A stretch of 64,000 nucleotides of DNA from Microbacterium sp. (GTDB taxonomy: Bacteria > Actinomycetota > Actinomycetes > Actinomycetales > Microbacteriaceae): contig PNMM01000001.1 in the NCBI GenBank assembly GCA_013823625.1, positions 1,116,001 through 1,180,000 on the forward strand, in the 5' to 3' direction. The notes below the pieces were generated by a model. It ran no database searches. It worked only from the letters and a program-made list of their open reading frames with translations, and was not told the origin of the DNA. Positions 23,903 to 32,688 of the stretch are shown in pieces. The number at the start of each line of letters is the position of its first letter. Positions within the stretch are counted from its first letter, which is position 1. The translations under genes and the position numbers were made by a program.

Positions 23903-25291
23903 GTGCCCGAGAACGTGCCGAGCCCCGACGATGCTGCGATTGATCGGCTGCGTGCGCTCGTGCGCATTCCGACGATCGCCCGACCGGCGAGCGGCCCCGG
24001 TCCGCGTGCTGACCGGGCCACGTTCGAGGCCCTCATCGCTGAGCTGCCGACGCTCTACCCGCGCGTGCACGCGAGCCTCGAGCGTGAGCGCCTCGGCCCT
24101 GACCCCGAGGGCGGCCCCGGCTACTCCTTGCTCTACCACTGGCGCGGGAGTGACCCGGCGGGCGCCCAAGCTCCGACGATGCTCATGGCGCACTACGACG
24201 TTGTGGCCGCGACCGATGACGGCTGGCAGCATCCCCCGTTCTCCGCCGAGTTGGTCGACCACGAGGGCGAGCCGATGGTGTGGGGCCGGGGAGCCATTGA
24301 CGACAAGGGCGCCCTCGCCGCCGTGCTCGAAGCTATCGAACGCTTGCTCGCCACCGGCTTCACCCCGCGGCACGATGTGCTTCTGCTGTTCGGCCACGAC
24401 GAAGAAGTGGCCGGCACCGGTGCGCAGGCCGTGGCCTCGGCGTTGCGTGAGCGGGGCATCCGCCCGGCGCTGGTTCTCGATGAGGGCGGGGCGATTGTTC
24501 GGGATGCTTTTCCGGGGCTCGACGAACCCTTCGCGCTCATCGGCGTCACCGAAAAGGGCATCACGACTCTGCGGCTGCGTGTGGAACAGCTCGGCGGCCA
24601 CGCCGCAAGCCCTCCCCCGTTCGCGGCAACCGAGCGGCTCGCCCGCGCGATATTGCGCCTCAACGCGCGCCCGTCTCGAGCGCGACTCGACCCCACGATT
24701 CGGCGCATGCTGCGCACGCTGGGCGCGCGAGCGCGCCAGCCGTTCCGCTCACTTTTCACCCGCGCCGACCTCACCGCTCCGCTCATTCTGCGCGCGCTGC
24801 TGCGGCGCGGCTCCGAGATCACCGCGCTGTTGCGCACCACTCGTGCCGTGACCGAGCTGCACGCTGGGCACGCCGCCAACGCCCTGCCCGAGTACGCCGA
24901 AGCAACCGTCAACGTGCGCATCGCGCCGTGGTCGAGCGTGGCCGAGGCCGTCGACGAGGTGCGGCGAGCGATCGCCGACGAGCTCGTCACGATCGAGGTG
25001 CTGCAGCCGAGCGAACCCTCGCCCGTGTCGCCCGCCGAGGGTGAGGCGTGGGATGACCTCGTCGCGAGCATCCACGAGGTGCACCCGGGTCTGCTCGTGA
25101 GCCCCTACGTCATGATGCAAGCGAGCGACTCACGGTTCATGACCGGCATCAGCGACCACGTCTACCGCTTCACGCCGTTTCGACTCAGCGCCGCCGAGCG
25201 CGCGTGCTTGCACGCCAAAAACGAACACATCAGGGTGAGCGCGTTTCTCGAGGGCGTGCGCAGCTACGAAGCTTTGCTTCGGCGTCGCTGA
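23903..25291 (+). CDS. M20-family zinc metallopeptidase (dipeptidase/carboxypeptidase-like)
   Basis: 462 residues. The catalytic domain carries MLMAHYDVVAATDDGW (first zinc His and the Asp), GRGAIDDKGALAA (bridging Asp), and GHDEEVAGTGA (catalytic Glu pair). A dimerisation domain sits in the middle (TTLRLRVEQLGGHAASPP with the conserved Gly-Gly-His). The final zinc ligand is near the end (RACLHAKNEHIRVSAF). Such enzymes hydrolyse small peptides or amides in the cytosol, often of the Gly-Xaa carboxypeptidase or dipeptidase type. The exact substrate is unknown. It ends 11 bp from the convergent GDPD gene. Confidence 0.88.
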   Translation: MPENVPSPDDAAIDRLRALVRIPTIARPASGPGPRADRATFEALIAELPTLYPRVHASLERERLGPDPEGGPGYSLLYHWRGSDPAGAQAPTMLMAHYDVVAATDDGWQHPPFSAELVDHEGEPMVWGRGAIDDKGALAAVLEAIERLLATGFTPRHDVLLLFGHDEEVAGTGAQAVASALRERGIRPALVLDEGGAIVRDAFPGLDEPFALIGVTEKGITTLRLRVEQLGGHAASPPPFAATERLARAILRLNARPSRARLDPTIRRMLRTLGARARQPFRSLFTRADLTAPLILRALLRRGSEITALLRTTRAVTELHAGHAANALPEYAEATVNVRIAPWSSVAEAVDEVRRAIADELVTIEVLQPSEPSPVSPAEGEAWDDLVASIHEVHPGLLVSPYVMMQASDSRFMTGISDHVYRFTPFRLSAAERACLHAKNEHIRVSAFLEGVRSYEALLRRR

Positions 25292-25302
25292 GACGCGCAG
25301 AA

Positions 25303-26214
25303 CTACGAGCCTCGAACGGCCTCGGCGTGAACACTCGCCAAGCGTCGTGGCGCGTCGGTCACCACACCATCGACGCCCAGGTCGACTGCCTGCTGCCACA
25401 GGTCGGCGCGATTGAGGGTATAGACGATGACCGTGAGCCCCGCGTTTTGCAGCATCTCGGCGGCATCAGGATCTACCCGGAACGATCGCAGACTCGTCAC
25501 GACCGTGGTCGCCCCGACCGAGGCCGCGAAGTCCACGGGATCGTCGGGCAACCGTCGCACGATCACCGCGCGCGGCAGAGACGGTGCTTCGCGCCACAAC
25601 TCGAGCAGGGTCGGCAACTCGAAGCTCGCCAGCACGACCCGGTCTTGCACCCCGTGGCGGTAGATGCCGGCGATGATCGGGCGCAGGGCATCCACGGTCC
25701 AGAGGCCCTTGAGTTCGATGAGCGCTCGTACGTCTGAACGCTGGAGCAGAGGCAAGACCTCATCGAAGGTCGGGATGCTCGTGCCCTGCCATGCGCTGCC
25801 GTACCAGCTGCCCGCATCGAGCACGCGCAGTTCGGCGAGCGTGCGGTCGGCAATCGGGCCCGAGCCATCGGTCGTGCGGTCGAGAAGCTCATCGTGAAAG
25901 ACAACGACCTGCTCATCAGCGGTCATGCGCAGGTCAAGCTCGAGCACCTCGGCGCCGCTCGCGAGGGCCGCCTCGAAAGCCGGAATCGTGTTCTCCGGAG
26001 CTTCGGCGGGCGCGCCGCGGTGCGCGATGGTGAGAGGCACTCCGTCGTTGAGCACCATCGAGCCGAGCGGTTGGGCGGCATAGACCGTTGCGGCCGTGTG
26101 ATCGATAGCCAGCACGGCAACGAGCGCAAGAGTGGCAGTGAACGAGGCGGCGGAACGACGGAATGAGTACCGGCGCGCCGAGTGCCGACCCCAGTTCACA
26201 CTCGGTCGATGCAT
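25303..26214 (-). CDS. Secreted or membrane-anchored glycerophosphodiester phosphodiesterase
   Basis: 303 residues. A basic N-terminus and hydrophobic segment (about 22-40) ending with AATVYAAQ form a signal peptide or anchor. The GDPD TIM barrel follows: [23 protein letters not shown] with the catalytic His-Arg and Glu, [26 protein letters not shown] with the Glu-Asp metal ligands and second His, and a C-terminal [11 protein letters not shown]. The enzyme cleaves glycerophosphodiesters to glycerol-3-phosphate and an alcohol; outside the cell it may act on phospholipid or teichoic-acid fragments. A GGAGG sits 8 bp from the ATG. Confidence 0.88.
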   Translation of the reverse strand: MHRPSVNWGRHSARRYSFRRSAASFTATLALVAVLAIDHTAATVYAAQPLGSMVLNDGVPLTIAHRGAPAEAPENTIPAFEAALASGAEVLELDLRMTADEQVVVFHDELLDRTTDGSGPIADRTLAELRVLDAGSWYGSAWQGTSIPTFDEVLPLLQRSDVRALIELKGLWTVDALRPIIAGIYRHGVQDRVVLASFELPTLLELWREAPSLPRAVIVRRLPDDPVDFAASVGATTVVTSLRSFRVDPDAAEMLQNAGLTVIVYTLNRADLWQQAVDLGVDGVVTDAPRRLASVHAEAVRGS

Positions 26215-26235
26215 CGGCTAGGCCTCCACAGCAGG

Positions 26236-26257
26236 GGTACCGCCTCATTGCGGTGCC
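26236..26257. terminator. 8-bp stem-loop between GDPD and SDR genes
   Basis: Bases 26236-26243 and 26250-26257 pair (one G-U) around a 6-nt loop. There is no U-tract. It could end the upstream minus-strand SDR transcript or be incidental. Confidence 0.3.
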
Positions 26258-26276
26258 GCCATGCTAGCGCAGTCCG

Positions 26277-27749
26277 TTACCGTTTTGTGACCTGAAGGCG
26301 CGTCGCTGCTGTCTTGGCGATGGTTGTCGCCATGCCGCTGAAGATGATGCCGTGAAAAGGCAAGACGGCCGCCCAGTAGAGCCGGCCCCCGAGCCCCGTG
26401 GGGAAGAAAACGGCGCGCTGAATGAGGCGTGACCCGCCACCCGGGCGCGGCTCCACCGTGAACTCGAGCCACGCGCGGCCCGGCACCTTCATTTCCGCGC
26501 GCAGCCGCAAGAAGCGGCCGCGCTCGAGCGTTTCGACGCGCCAAAAGTCGACCGCCTCGCCAGGCGCGAGCCGATCGGGGTCGCGGCGACCGCGGCGCAG
26601 ACCCACGCCGCCCACGAGCTTGTCGAGCCAGCCGCGCGCGGCCCAGGCGACGGGCAGCGAGTACCAACCGTTGTCGCCGCCGATTCCTTCGACCACCCGC
26701 CACAGCGCCTCCGGTGGCGCGGCCGAGTCGGCTTCTTGCCGGTCGGTGTAGACGGTGTGACCGCTCCAATCGGGGTCACTCGGCAGTAAATCGCTCGGGG
26801 CGCCTCGCACGGTCGCGTTTTGCCAGGTGGTCTCGACCTCACCCTCACGCATCTTCGCGAGCGCGTACCGCACGGCCCGGCGATAGCCTGTGAGCCCCGC
26901 GGCGGGCGGCGCGATGTAGTCGTCGATGTCGTGCTCGCTGCACACCGCGTCGTATTGCAGGCTCGAAATGATGGGCACCGCGAGCGCGCGCGGAATCGGC
27001 GTGACGAGGTTGACCCACTGACTCGCGAGGTACGGCGTGAGCACCGGCAGGCTCGCGATGGGGCGTTGCTTGAGCCCTGCCTCGACGGCATAGCCGTTCA
27101 TCATTTGGCCGTAGCGCAGCACGCTCGGGCCACCGATATCGAACGTGCGGTTCACCTCGGCGGGCAGAGTTGCCGCGCCGACGAGGTAGTGCAGAACATC
27201 CCGAACCGCGATCGGCTGAATGAAGTTGCGCACCCACTTCGGGGCCGGCATGTACGGCAGCACTTCGGTCAAGTGCCGAATCATCTCGAAGCTCGCCGAG
27301 CCGGATCCGATCACGACGCCCGCTTGCAAGGCCGCCGTGGGCACGCCACTCGCCAAGAGAATGTCGCCCACCTCTTTGCGGCTGCGCAGGTGCGGCGAGA
27401 GCTTGCCTTCGGGGTGCAAGCCGCCGAGGTAGACAATGCGCGAGAGGTGCGCGGCCGCGGCCGCCGTTGCGACGGTGGATGCCACGTGCCGCTCGGTGCG
27501 CTCAAAGTCACCCGCACTGCTCATGGAGTGCACGAGGTAGTAGAGCACTTCGACCCCCACCAGCGCGCGCGCGACATCGCTTGCGTTCGCGAGGTCGCCC
27601 GTCGCCACCTCAACCTGGCTCGCCCACGGCACATCGCGCAACCGCACAGGGTCGCGCACGAAGACCCGCACCTCGTGCCCCGCCTCGAGCAGGCGCGGCA
27701 CCAAGCGGCCGCCGATGTATCCCGTGGCCCCCGTGACGAGCATCTTCAT
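26277..27749 (-). CDS. NAD(P)-binding SDR-type protein with DUF2867 domain
   Basis: 490 residues. The N-terminal ~290 residues are an atypical short-chain dehydrogenase/NmrA-like Rossmann fold starting MKMLVTGATGYIGGRLVPRLLEAG (glycine-rich dinucleotide site) and VLYYLVHSMSS. The C-terminal ~160 residues match DUF2867 (WRVVEGIGGDNGW, LAPGEAVDFWRVE, FLRLRAEMKVPGRAWLEFTV, YWAAVLPFHGIIFSGM), a START-like fold often fused to this reductase type. The substrate is not known; it is probably a cytosolic oxidoreductase. TAGCGT lies 6 bp before the ATG, so it is leaderless and divergent from mutY. Confidence 0.85.
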   Translation of the reverse strand: MKMLVTGATGYIGGRLVPRLLEAGHEVRVFVRDPVRLRDVPWASQVEVATGDLANASDVARALVGVEVLYYLVHSMSSAGDFERTERHVASTVATAAAAAHLSRIVYLGGLHPEGKLSPHLRSRKEVGDILLASGVPTAALQAGVVIGSGSASFEMIRHLTEVLPYMPAPKWVRNFIQPIAVRDVLHYLVGAATLPAEVNRTFDIGGPSVLRYGQMMNGYAVEAGLKQRPIASLPVLTPYLASQWVNLVTPIPRALAVPIISSLQYDAVCSEHDIDDYIAPPAAGLTGYRRAVRYALAKMREGEVETTWQNATVRGAPSDLLPSDPDWSGHTVYTDRQEADSAAPPEALWRVVEGIGGDNGWYSLPVAWAARGWLDKLVGGVGLRRGRRDPDRLAPGEAVDFWRVETLERGRFLRLRAEMKVPGRAWLEFTVEPRPGGGSRLIQRAVFFPTGLGGRLYWAAVLPFHGIIFSGMATTIAKTAATRLQVTKR

Positions 27750-27755
27750 GGCGCA

Positions 27756-27761
27756 ACGCTA
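27756..27761 (-). promoter_or_regulatory. -10 element of the SDR/DUF2867 gene (leaderless)
   Basis: Minus-strand TAGCGT is exactly 6 bp upstream of the ATG at 27749. Confidence 0.5.
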
Positions 27762-27793
27762 GAGGCGCGTGCTGAGAGTTGCCCCGCGGGTCG

Positions 27794-27799
27794 TAGCGT
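27794..27799 (+). promoter_or_regulatory. -10 element of mutY (leaderless)
   Basis: TAGCGT is exactly 6 bp before the GTG at 27806. The same hexamer serves the divergent gene. Confidence 0.5.
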
Positions 27800-27805
27800 A
27801 AAGGG

Positions 27806-28711
27806 GTGAACGAGGCAGACGGCGAACGGCGAGCGGGCATCCCCCCGCGCGTGATCGCGTGGTTTGCCGAGAATGCGCGCGACCTGCCCTGGCGGCGCCC
27901 CGGGTTCAGCGCGTGGGGCACGCTCGTGAGCGAGATCATGCTGCAGCAGACCCCGGTCGCTCGCGTGATTCCGCGGCTCGAGCAGTGGCTCGCGCGGTGG
28001 CCGAGCCCCGACGCCCTCGCCGCCGACTCCCCCGCCGAAGCCGTGCGCGCCTGGGATCGCCTCGGCTACCCTCGCCGCGCTCTCGCCTTGCACGCCGCCG
28101 CGGTCGCGATCAGCGAGCGACACGGCGGCATCGTGCCCGACGACGTGGATGCCCTGCTCGCCCTCCCCGGAATCGGCGACTACACGGCGCGCGCCGTCGC
28201 CGCCTTCGCCTACGGAAAACCCGTGCCCGTCGTCGACGTCAATACGCGACGAGTGCTGGCCCGCGCGGTTCTCGGCCACGGCGAAGCGGGGCCCGCGCGC
28301 ACTCGTGTTGATCTCGCCCTCATGCAGGATCTTCTGCCCCGTGACCCCGCCGAAGCGCGGCAGTTCAACGCCGGCGCGATGGAGCTCGGCCAGACCGTGT
28401 GCGGTGCACGCAGCCCACAGTGTGAGGCTTGCCCGATCGCGGAGCTCTGCGCGTGGCGCGCGGCCGGCTACCCCGACTACGAGGGCCCCACGGCACCTCG
28501 TCAAGCGCGCTTCGAGGGCAGCGATCGCCAAGTGCGCGGGCTCATTATGCGCGAGCTACGACTCAGCGACACTCCCGTGCCCGCCGAGGTCATCGAGCAA
28601 CTCTGGCCCGACGCTGTTCAGCGAGAACGGGCACTCGCCGGCCTGCTCGCCGACGGACTCGCGATCGGCTCTGCCGACTCGGGATTCACCCTGCCGGGCT
28701 CGGTACTATAG
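27806..28711 (+). CDS. mutY: A/G-specific adenine DNA glycosylase
   Basis: 301 residues. MutY removes adenine mispaired with 8-oxoguanine. Visible: the catalytic Glu in SEIMLQQTPVARVI, the helix-hairpin-helix LPGIGDYTARAVAAFAYG, the catalytic Asp in PVVDVNTRRV, and the [4Fe-4S] ligand set C-X6-C-X2-C-X5-C in CGARSPQCEACPIAELC. It is shorter than E. coli MutY (350) because the NUDIX-like 8-oxoG recognition domain is replaced by a short winged-helix-like tail, as is usual in Actinobacteria. GTG start, leaderless. Confidence 0.93.
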   Translation: MNEADGERRAGIPPRVIAWFAENARDLPWRRPGFSAWGTLVSEIMLQQTPVARVIPRLEQWLARWPSPDALAADSPAEAVRAWDRLGYPRRALALHAAAVAISERHGGIVPDDVDALLALPGIGDYTARAVAAFAYGKPVPVVDVNTRRVLARAVLGHGEAGPARTRVDLALMQDLLPRDPAEARQFNAGAMELGQTVCGARSPQCEACPIAELCAWRAAGYPDYEGPTAPRQARFEGSDRQVRGLIMRELRLSDTPVPAEVIEQLWPDAVQRERALAGLLADGLAIGSADSGFTLPGSVL

Positions 28712-28743
28712 GCACACACCGCAGACCAAGACCGGAGGACGAC

Positions 28744-28869
28744 ATGACCCGCACCGAGAAGTTCACCGTGGCCCTCTTCGGCTTGTTCACGGTGCTCGTC
28801 GTTGTGCCGGGGGTGGTGCTCTCGGCCATTGCGATTTTCTCGACCGGCGCGATCGACCTGAGCCACTAG
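28744..28869 (+). CDS. Small single-pass membrane peptide, 41 residues
   Basis: A strong GGAGG precedes the ATG at 28744. The peptide begins MTRTEKFTVA and has one hydrophobic helix (about residues 8-34, LFGLFTVLVVVPGVVLS) with few charges. It lies 32 bp after mutY on the same strand and may be cotranscribed with it. I recognise no family. The ribosome site and clean hydrophobic profile support it being real. Confidence 0.6.
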   Translation: MTRTEKFTVALFGLFTVLVVVPGVVLSAIAIFSTGAIDLSH

Positions 28870-28887
28870 CGTCGGGCCTGCGGGCCT

Positions 28888-29418
28888 TTAGCGCGGTTCT
28901 GCGGCCTCGTCGGGCTCGGCCTCTTCGATGTCGTCGTCTTCGAGCTCGTCGTCTTCGAGGTCGTCGTCACCATCGAGTTCGTCGAGCTCCGCATCCACGT
29001 CGCGCGGCTTGACGTAGGGGTCAGGGTCGCCGGCGTACTCGGCTGACGCGGCAAGCGTCTCGGTCGCGGCATCCCGCTCACGCGCCTCGCGCAGCAAGGC
29101 CTCGATCGAGGCAGCGTTCTCGGGAATTCCGTCGAGAATGAACTCGATCGTCGGGGTCAGGCGCGTGTTGAGGTTGCGACCGACCTCCATGCGCAGCATG
29201 CCGGTGGCGGCGGCGAGGGCCGCGGCGCTGTCGTCGCGCTCTTGTTCGGTACCGAGCACCGTGTAGAAGATCGAGGCGTGCTGAAGGTCGCCCGTCACCT
29301 GCACATCGGTGATGGTCACGAAGCCCAAGCGGGGGTCGCGCAAGCCCTTGTCGAGTCGTTGTGCGACGACCTCTTTGATGCGGTCAGCGACCTTGCGAGC
29401 GCGAGGGTTGCCTGCCAT
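28888..29418 (-). CDS. rbfA: Ribosome-binding factor A with long acidic tail
   Basis: 176 residues from the ATG at 29418 preceded by GGAGCAGCAC. RbfA is a KH-fold factor for 30S subunit maturation. The core (about 1-120) shows ARKVADRIKEVVAQRL, LGFVTITDVQVTGDLQHASIFYTVLG and LRMEVGRNLNTRLTPTIEFILD. The last ~45 residues are an Asp/Glu-rich extension (DELDGDDDLEDDELED) much longer than in E. coli RbfA (133 residues). It follows infB on the same strand after two hairpins. The truB gene, often next, is not seen downstream. Confidence 0.92.
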   Translation of the reverse strand: MAGNPRARKVADRIKEVVAQRLDKGLRDPRLGFVTITDVQVTGDLQHASIFYTVLGTEQERDDSAAALAAATGMLRMEVGRNLNTRLTPTIEFILDGIPENAASIEALLREARERDAATETLAASAEYAGDPDPYVKPRDVDAELDELDGDDDLEDDELEDDDIEEAEPDEAAEPR

Positions 29419-29454
29419 GTGCTGCTCCTGACTACTGCGGGTGATGCTGAGGGA

Positions 29455-29515
29455 TGCGGCCCGCCGCTCCCTGGGGAACGGCGGGCCGCAAGAAGTCGCA
29501 CGCTCAGAGCGTGCG
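29455..29515 (-). promoter_or_regulatory. Two adjacent perfect hairpins between infB and rbfA
   Basis: The first, in transcript order, pairs 29497-29504 with 29508-29515 (8 bp, 3-nt loop). The second pairs 29455-29466 with 29479-29490 (12 bp, 12-nt loop). Neither has a U-tract. They could act as partial terminators, RNase processing sites or 3'-end stabilisers setting the rbfA level. Confidence 0.5.
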
Positions 29516-29523
29516 GACACGCG

Positions 29524-32199
29524 CTACGCGCGAACCTTCTCTTTCATCTCGATCGTCTCGATCTCGTCGCCGATCTGGATGTCGTTGAACTTGCCGAGGC
29601 CGATACCGCACTCGAAGTCGGTGCGAACCTCGGTCACGTCATCCTTGAAGCGACGCAGCGACTCGATCGCGAGGTTGTCGCCCACGACGACGCCGTCACG
29701 AATGACGCGCGCCTTGGCGTTGCGCGTAATCGTTCCGCTGCGCACGATGACACCGGCGATGTTGCCGAACTTCGACGAGCGGAAGATCTCGCGAATCTCG
29801 GCGACACCCGACTGCACTTCTTCGAACTCGGGCTTGAGCATGCCCTTGAGCGCGTTCTCGATCTCTTCCAAAGCGGAGTAGATGACCGAGTAGAAGCGAA
29901 TGTCGACGCCCTCGCGCTGAGCGCGCTCGCGCGCCTTCGTGTCGGGGCGCACGTTGAAGCCCACGATGATGGCGTTGTCAATCGTCGCGAGGTTGACGTC
30001 ACTCTCGGTGACAGCACCCACACCACGGTGGATGATGCGCAACTGCACGCTCTCGTCGACCTCGATCTTGAGCACGGCTTCTTCGAGTGCTTCGACAGCA
30101 CCCGAGACGTCGCCCTTGATGATGAGGTTGAGCGACTCGACCTTGCCGTCTTCGAGGGCCTTGGTGAAGTCTTCGAGGCTGATGCGCTTGCGAGCCTTGG
30201 CGAGCAAAGCGTTGCGCGCGGCAGCTTCACGCTTTTCAGCGATCTGACGAGCCGTACGGTCGTCGTCGGTCACGATGAACGTGTCACCGGCGCGAGGAAC
30301 GCTCGACAGACCCTGCACCTGTACCGGACGCGAGGGGTAGGCCTCGTCGACCTTCTCGCCGTCTTCATCGGTCATTGCACGAACGCGGCCGTAGGCCGTT
30401 CCGGCAACAATCGCGTCGCCGACGCGCAAGGTTCCCGACTGGATGAGCACGGTTGCCACGGCGCCGCGACCCTTGTCGAGGCGTGCCTCGATCGCGACAC
30501 CGCGTGCGGTGCGGTTGGGGTTGGCCGAGAGGTCGAGCCCCGCATCCGCCGTCAACAGAACGGCGTCAAGAAGCTCGGTGATGCCCTTGTTTTGCAGCGC
30601 CGAGACGTCGATGAACATCGTGTCTCCGCCGTACTCTTCGGCGACGAGGCCAAACTCGGTCAGCTGCTGGCGCACCTTGGCGGGGTTGGCGCCATCTTTA
30701 TCGACCTTGTTGACGGCGACAACGATGGGCACACCCGCGGCTTGCGCGTGGTTAAGCGCCTCGACCGTCTGGGGCATGATGCCGTCGTCGGCGGCGACCA
30801 CGAGAATCGCGACGTCGGTCACCTGCGCACCACGAGCACGCATGGCGGTGAACGCCTCGTGACCCGGGGTGTCGATGAAGGTGATGGCACGCTCGATGCC
30901 CTCGTGCTCGGTCCAGACCTGGTAGGCACCAATGTGCTGCGTGATGCCACCGGCCTCGCCGGCACCGACGTTGGCCTTGCGGATCGCGTCGAGCAGTCGG
31001 GTCTTTCCGTGGTCGACGTGACCCATGACGGTGACCACGGGAGGACGAATGACGAGGTCGTCTTCGTCTTCTTCTTCATCGAGATCGATGTCGAAGCTCT
31101 CGAGCAGCTCTTTGTCTTCGTCTTCGGGCGACACGATTTCGATGCGCCAACCGAGCTCTTCGCCGAGCACCACAAAGGTGGCGCCGTCGAGCGACTCGGT
31201 CGCGGTTGCCATTTCACCGAGGTGGAAGAGCACGGTCACGAGGTTGCCGGGAGGGCAGCTCATGCCCGTGGCGGTCTCGAGCTTGTCCGCGAAGTCGGTG
31301 ATTGATGCGCCCTGGCGCAGACGGATGACCGTCTTGCCGTCGCCGCGGGGAACACTGACACCGCCAACCGACGGAGCCTCCCGCATTTCAAACTCTTGCC
31401 GCTTCGTGCGCTTCGACTTGCGAGCCTTCGACTTGCCGCCGCCACGCCCGAAGGCACCCGCGGTGCCGCCACCGGGACCGCGACCACGGCCGCCACCACC
31501 GCCCGGACGCGGGCTGTTGAAGCCAGTACCCGGTGCACCACCGGGGCCGCCAGCGCCGCCGGGGCGGAAGCCACCACCGGCACCAGCCGGACGGCCGGGG
31601 CCACCCGTGCGCTGTTGGAAGGGTGCGCGCGGGCCACCGGGGCGTCCGGCGCCGTCCGTGCGCGGGGCGCCGGGGCGCGGCGCACCGGGGCGCGGAGCAC
31701 TCGGACGCGGAATCGCGCCGCCACCCGGGCGAGGCATGCCCTGGGTTGACGAGAAGGGGTTGTTGCCGGGGCGCGGAGTACCCGGGCGCGCCATGCCCTG
31801 TTGCGAAGCAAAGGGGTTGTTGCCCGGACGCGGTTGGCCAGCTGCGGCAGCCGAGCGAGTGCTCGTGTCGCCATCGCCATCGCCATCGCTCACGGCAGGG
31901 GCCGCCGGCGCTTCGGGCTGCGCGGCAGGCGCGTCAACCTCGGCGGCGGGTGCTGCAGGCGCGGGCTTCGCCGGCGCCGGCTTGGCGGGGGCCTTGGCAG
32001 CGGGTGCTGCCGCGGGGGCCTTGGGCGCGGTAATGCCCTCGGCCTCGAGTGCCGCACGCAGCTTGCGCGCGACGGGGGGTTCAATGGTCGACGACGGACC
32101 CTTGACGAATTCGCCGAGCTCTTTGAGCTTCTCGAGGGCGACCTTGCTTTCAATGCCGAGTTCGCTCGCGATCTCGTGCACGCGTGGTTTCGCAGCCAC
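29524..32199 (-). CDS. infB: Translation initiation factor IF-2
   Basis: About 891 residues from the GTG at 32199, chosen for the AGGAG just upstream; an in-frame ATG at 32241 would add an unusual Cys/Arg leader. IF-2 is the GTPase that places initiator tRNA on the ribosome. An N-terminal IF2N domain ([22 protein letters not shown]) leads to a long Ala/Pro then Gly/Arg/Pro low-complexity region (to about residue 300). The G domain has [27 protein letters not shown] and [10 protein letters not shown], then the beta-barrel and C-terminal domains. A hairpin upstream could modulate its translation. Confidence 0.95.
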   Translation of the reverse strand: MAAKPRVHEIASELGIESKVALEKLKELGEFVKGPSSTIEPPVARKLRAALEAEGITAPKAPAAAPAAKAPAKPAPAKPAPAAPAAEVDAPAAQPEAPAAPAVSDGDGDGDTSTRSAAAAGQPRPGNNPFASQQGMARPGTPRPGNNPFSSTQGMPRPGGGAIPRPSAPRPGAPRPGAPRTDGAGRPGGPRAPFQQRTGGPGRPAGAGGGFRPGGAGGPGGAPGTGFNSPRPGGGGGRGRGPGGGTAGAFGRGGGKSKARKSKRTKRQEFEMREAPSVGGVSVPRGDGKTVIRLRQGASITDFADKLETATGMSCPPGNLVTVLFHLGEMATATESLDGATFVVLGEELGWRIEIVSPEDEDKELLESFDIDLDEEEDEDDLVIRPPVVTVMGHVDHGKTRLLDAIRKANVGAGEAGGITQHIGAYQVWTEHEGIERAITFIDTPGHEAFTAMRARGAQVTDVAILVVAADDGIMPQTVEALNHAQAAGVPIVVAVNKVDKDGANPAKVRQQLTEFGLVAEEYGGDTMFIDVSALQNKGITELLDAVLLTADAGLDLSANPNRTARGVAIEARLDKGRGAVATVLIQSGTLRVGDAIVAGTAYGRVRAMTDEDGEKVDEAYPSRPVQVQGLSSVPRAGDTFIVTDDDRTARQIAEKREAAARNALLAKARKRISLEDFTKALEDGKVESLNLIIKGDVSGAVEALEEAVLKIEVDESVQLRIIHRGVGAVTESDVNLATIDNAIIVGFNVRPDTKARERAQREGVDIRFYSVIYSALEEIENALKGMLKPEFEEVQSGVAEIREIFRSSKFGNIAGVIVRSGTITRNAKARVIRDGVVVGDNLAIESLRRFKDDVTEVRTDFECGIGLGKFNDIQIGDEIETIEMKEKVRA
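31660..31850. repeat. In-frame low-complexity repeats in infB
   Basis: DNA repeats encode two copies of a PGNNPF(A/S)S(Q/T)QGM motif, roughly 50 bp apart, and tandem RPGAP units. They are part of the disordered IF-2 linker. Confidence 0.5.
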
Positions 32200-32205
32200 A
32201 ATTCT

Positions 32206-32231
32206 CCTGTCTGGGTCCGCACCCAGGCAGG
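32206..32231 (-). promoter_or_regulatory. 11-bp hairpin overlapping the infB Shine-Dalgarno
   Basis: Bases 32206-32216 pair with 32221-32231 (one G-U) with a 4-nt loop. The 3' side of the stem, in transcript direction, contains the first half of the AGGAG that precedes the infB GTG, so folding would compete with ribosome binding. Confidence 0.5.
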
Positions 32232-32274
32232 GGCAGACCATTAGTGCTGGACGGAACTCATTTCGAGCCGCTCA

Positions 32275-32553
32275 TTAGTTGTCCATGTGCCGATCAGCCT
32301 TTTCTTCGGATGATGAAATGGTCGCCAGAACCGAATCCGCGTCGAGCGGACCCGCCACACGAAGCGCTCGGGCCCAAGCCCGACGCACCGTGGCGGTTTC
32401 GACGCAGTCGCGAGTGCGGTGCACCCACGCACCCCGCCCCGGAAACCGGGCTAGGGCATCCACCACGACCGATCCATCGATCGCCACCACCCTCACGAGT
32501 GAGGATCGAGGCGCGCGCTGGCGACAGCCGAGGCAGGTTCTGACGGGTTCCAT
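32275..32553 (-). CDS. ylxR: YlxR-family (DUF448) RNA-binding protein
   Basis: 92 residues. The family signature RTCLGCRQRAPRSSLVRVV appears at the N-terminus, with GRGAWVHRTRDCV and a helical C-terminus. In Bacillus YlxR/RnpM binds RNA and modulates RNase P; its gene is regularly placed between nusA and infB, as here. The ATG at 32553 is preceded by a G-rich stretch (AGGGGGG). It is separated from nusA by ~90 bp occupied by two hairpins. Confidence 0.9.
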   Translation of the reverse strand: MEPVRTCLGCRQRAPRSSLVRVVAIDGSVVVDALARFPGRGAWVHRTRDCVETATVRRAWARALRVAGPLDADSVLATISSSEEKADRHMDN

Positions 32554-32586
32554 GTTACCCCCCTTGCATTCCGCGCGCCGACCCTC

Positions 32587-32611
32587 GCTCGAAACGCGAT
32601 GCGTTTCGAGC
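32587..32611 (-). promoter_or_regulatory. 11-bp perfect hairpin in the nusA-ylxR gap
   Basis: Bases 32587-32597 and 32601-32611 are exact reverse complements with a 3-nt loop. It lies immediately downstream, in transcript order, of the 23-bp inverted repeat. Confidence 0.6.
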
Positions 32612-32614
32612 TTC

Positions 32615-32688
32615 GGCGCAAAGATCGATATTCAGCCGCCGAGCTACTCGTCCATCACTGAATCGGGCTGAATATCGATCTTTGCGCC
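32615..32688 (-). repeat. Perfect 23-bp inverted repeat spanning the nusA stop
   Basis: Bases 32615-32637 and 32666-32688 are exact reverse complements, separated by 28 nt that include the nusA stop codon. The 32666-32688 arm is nusA coding sequence (GAKIDIQP); the other arm is an inverted copy in the intergenic space, so the plus strand also reads GAKIDIQP. The transcript would fold into a very stable 23-bp hairpin at the gene end. Confidence 0.85.

Noticed and set aside
29242-31305. 687-codon plus-strand open frame opposite infB
   Set aside because: Shadow of the infB G domain in the opposite frame; no ribosome site or recognisable fold.
31025-32278. Proline-rich 417-codon plus-strand frame opposite the IF-2 linker
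   Set aside because: It results from the low-complexity Gly/Arg/Pro coding of infB read backwards.
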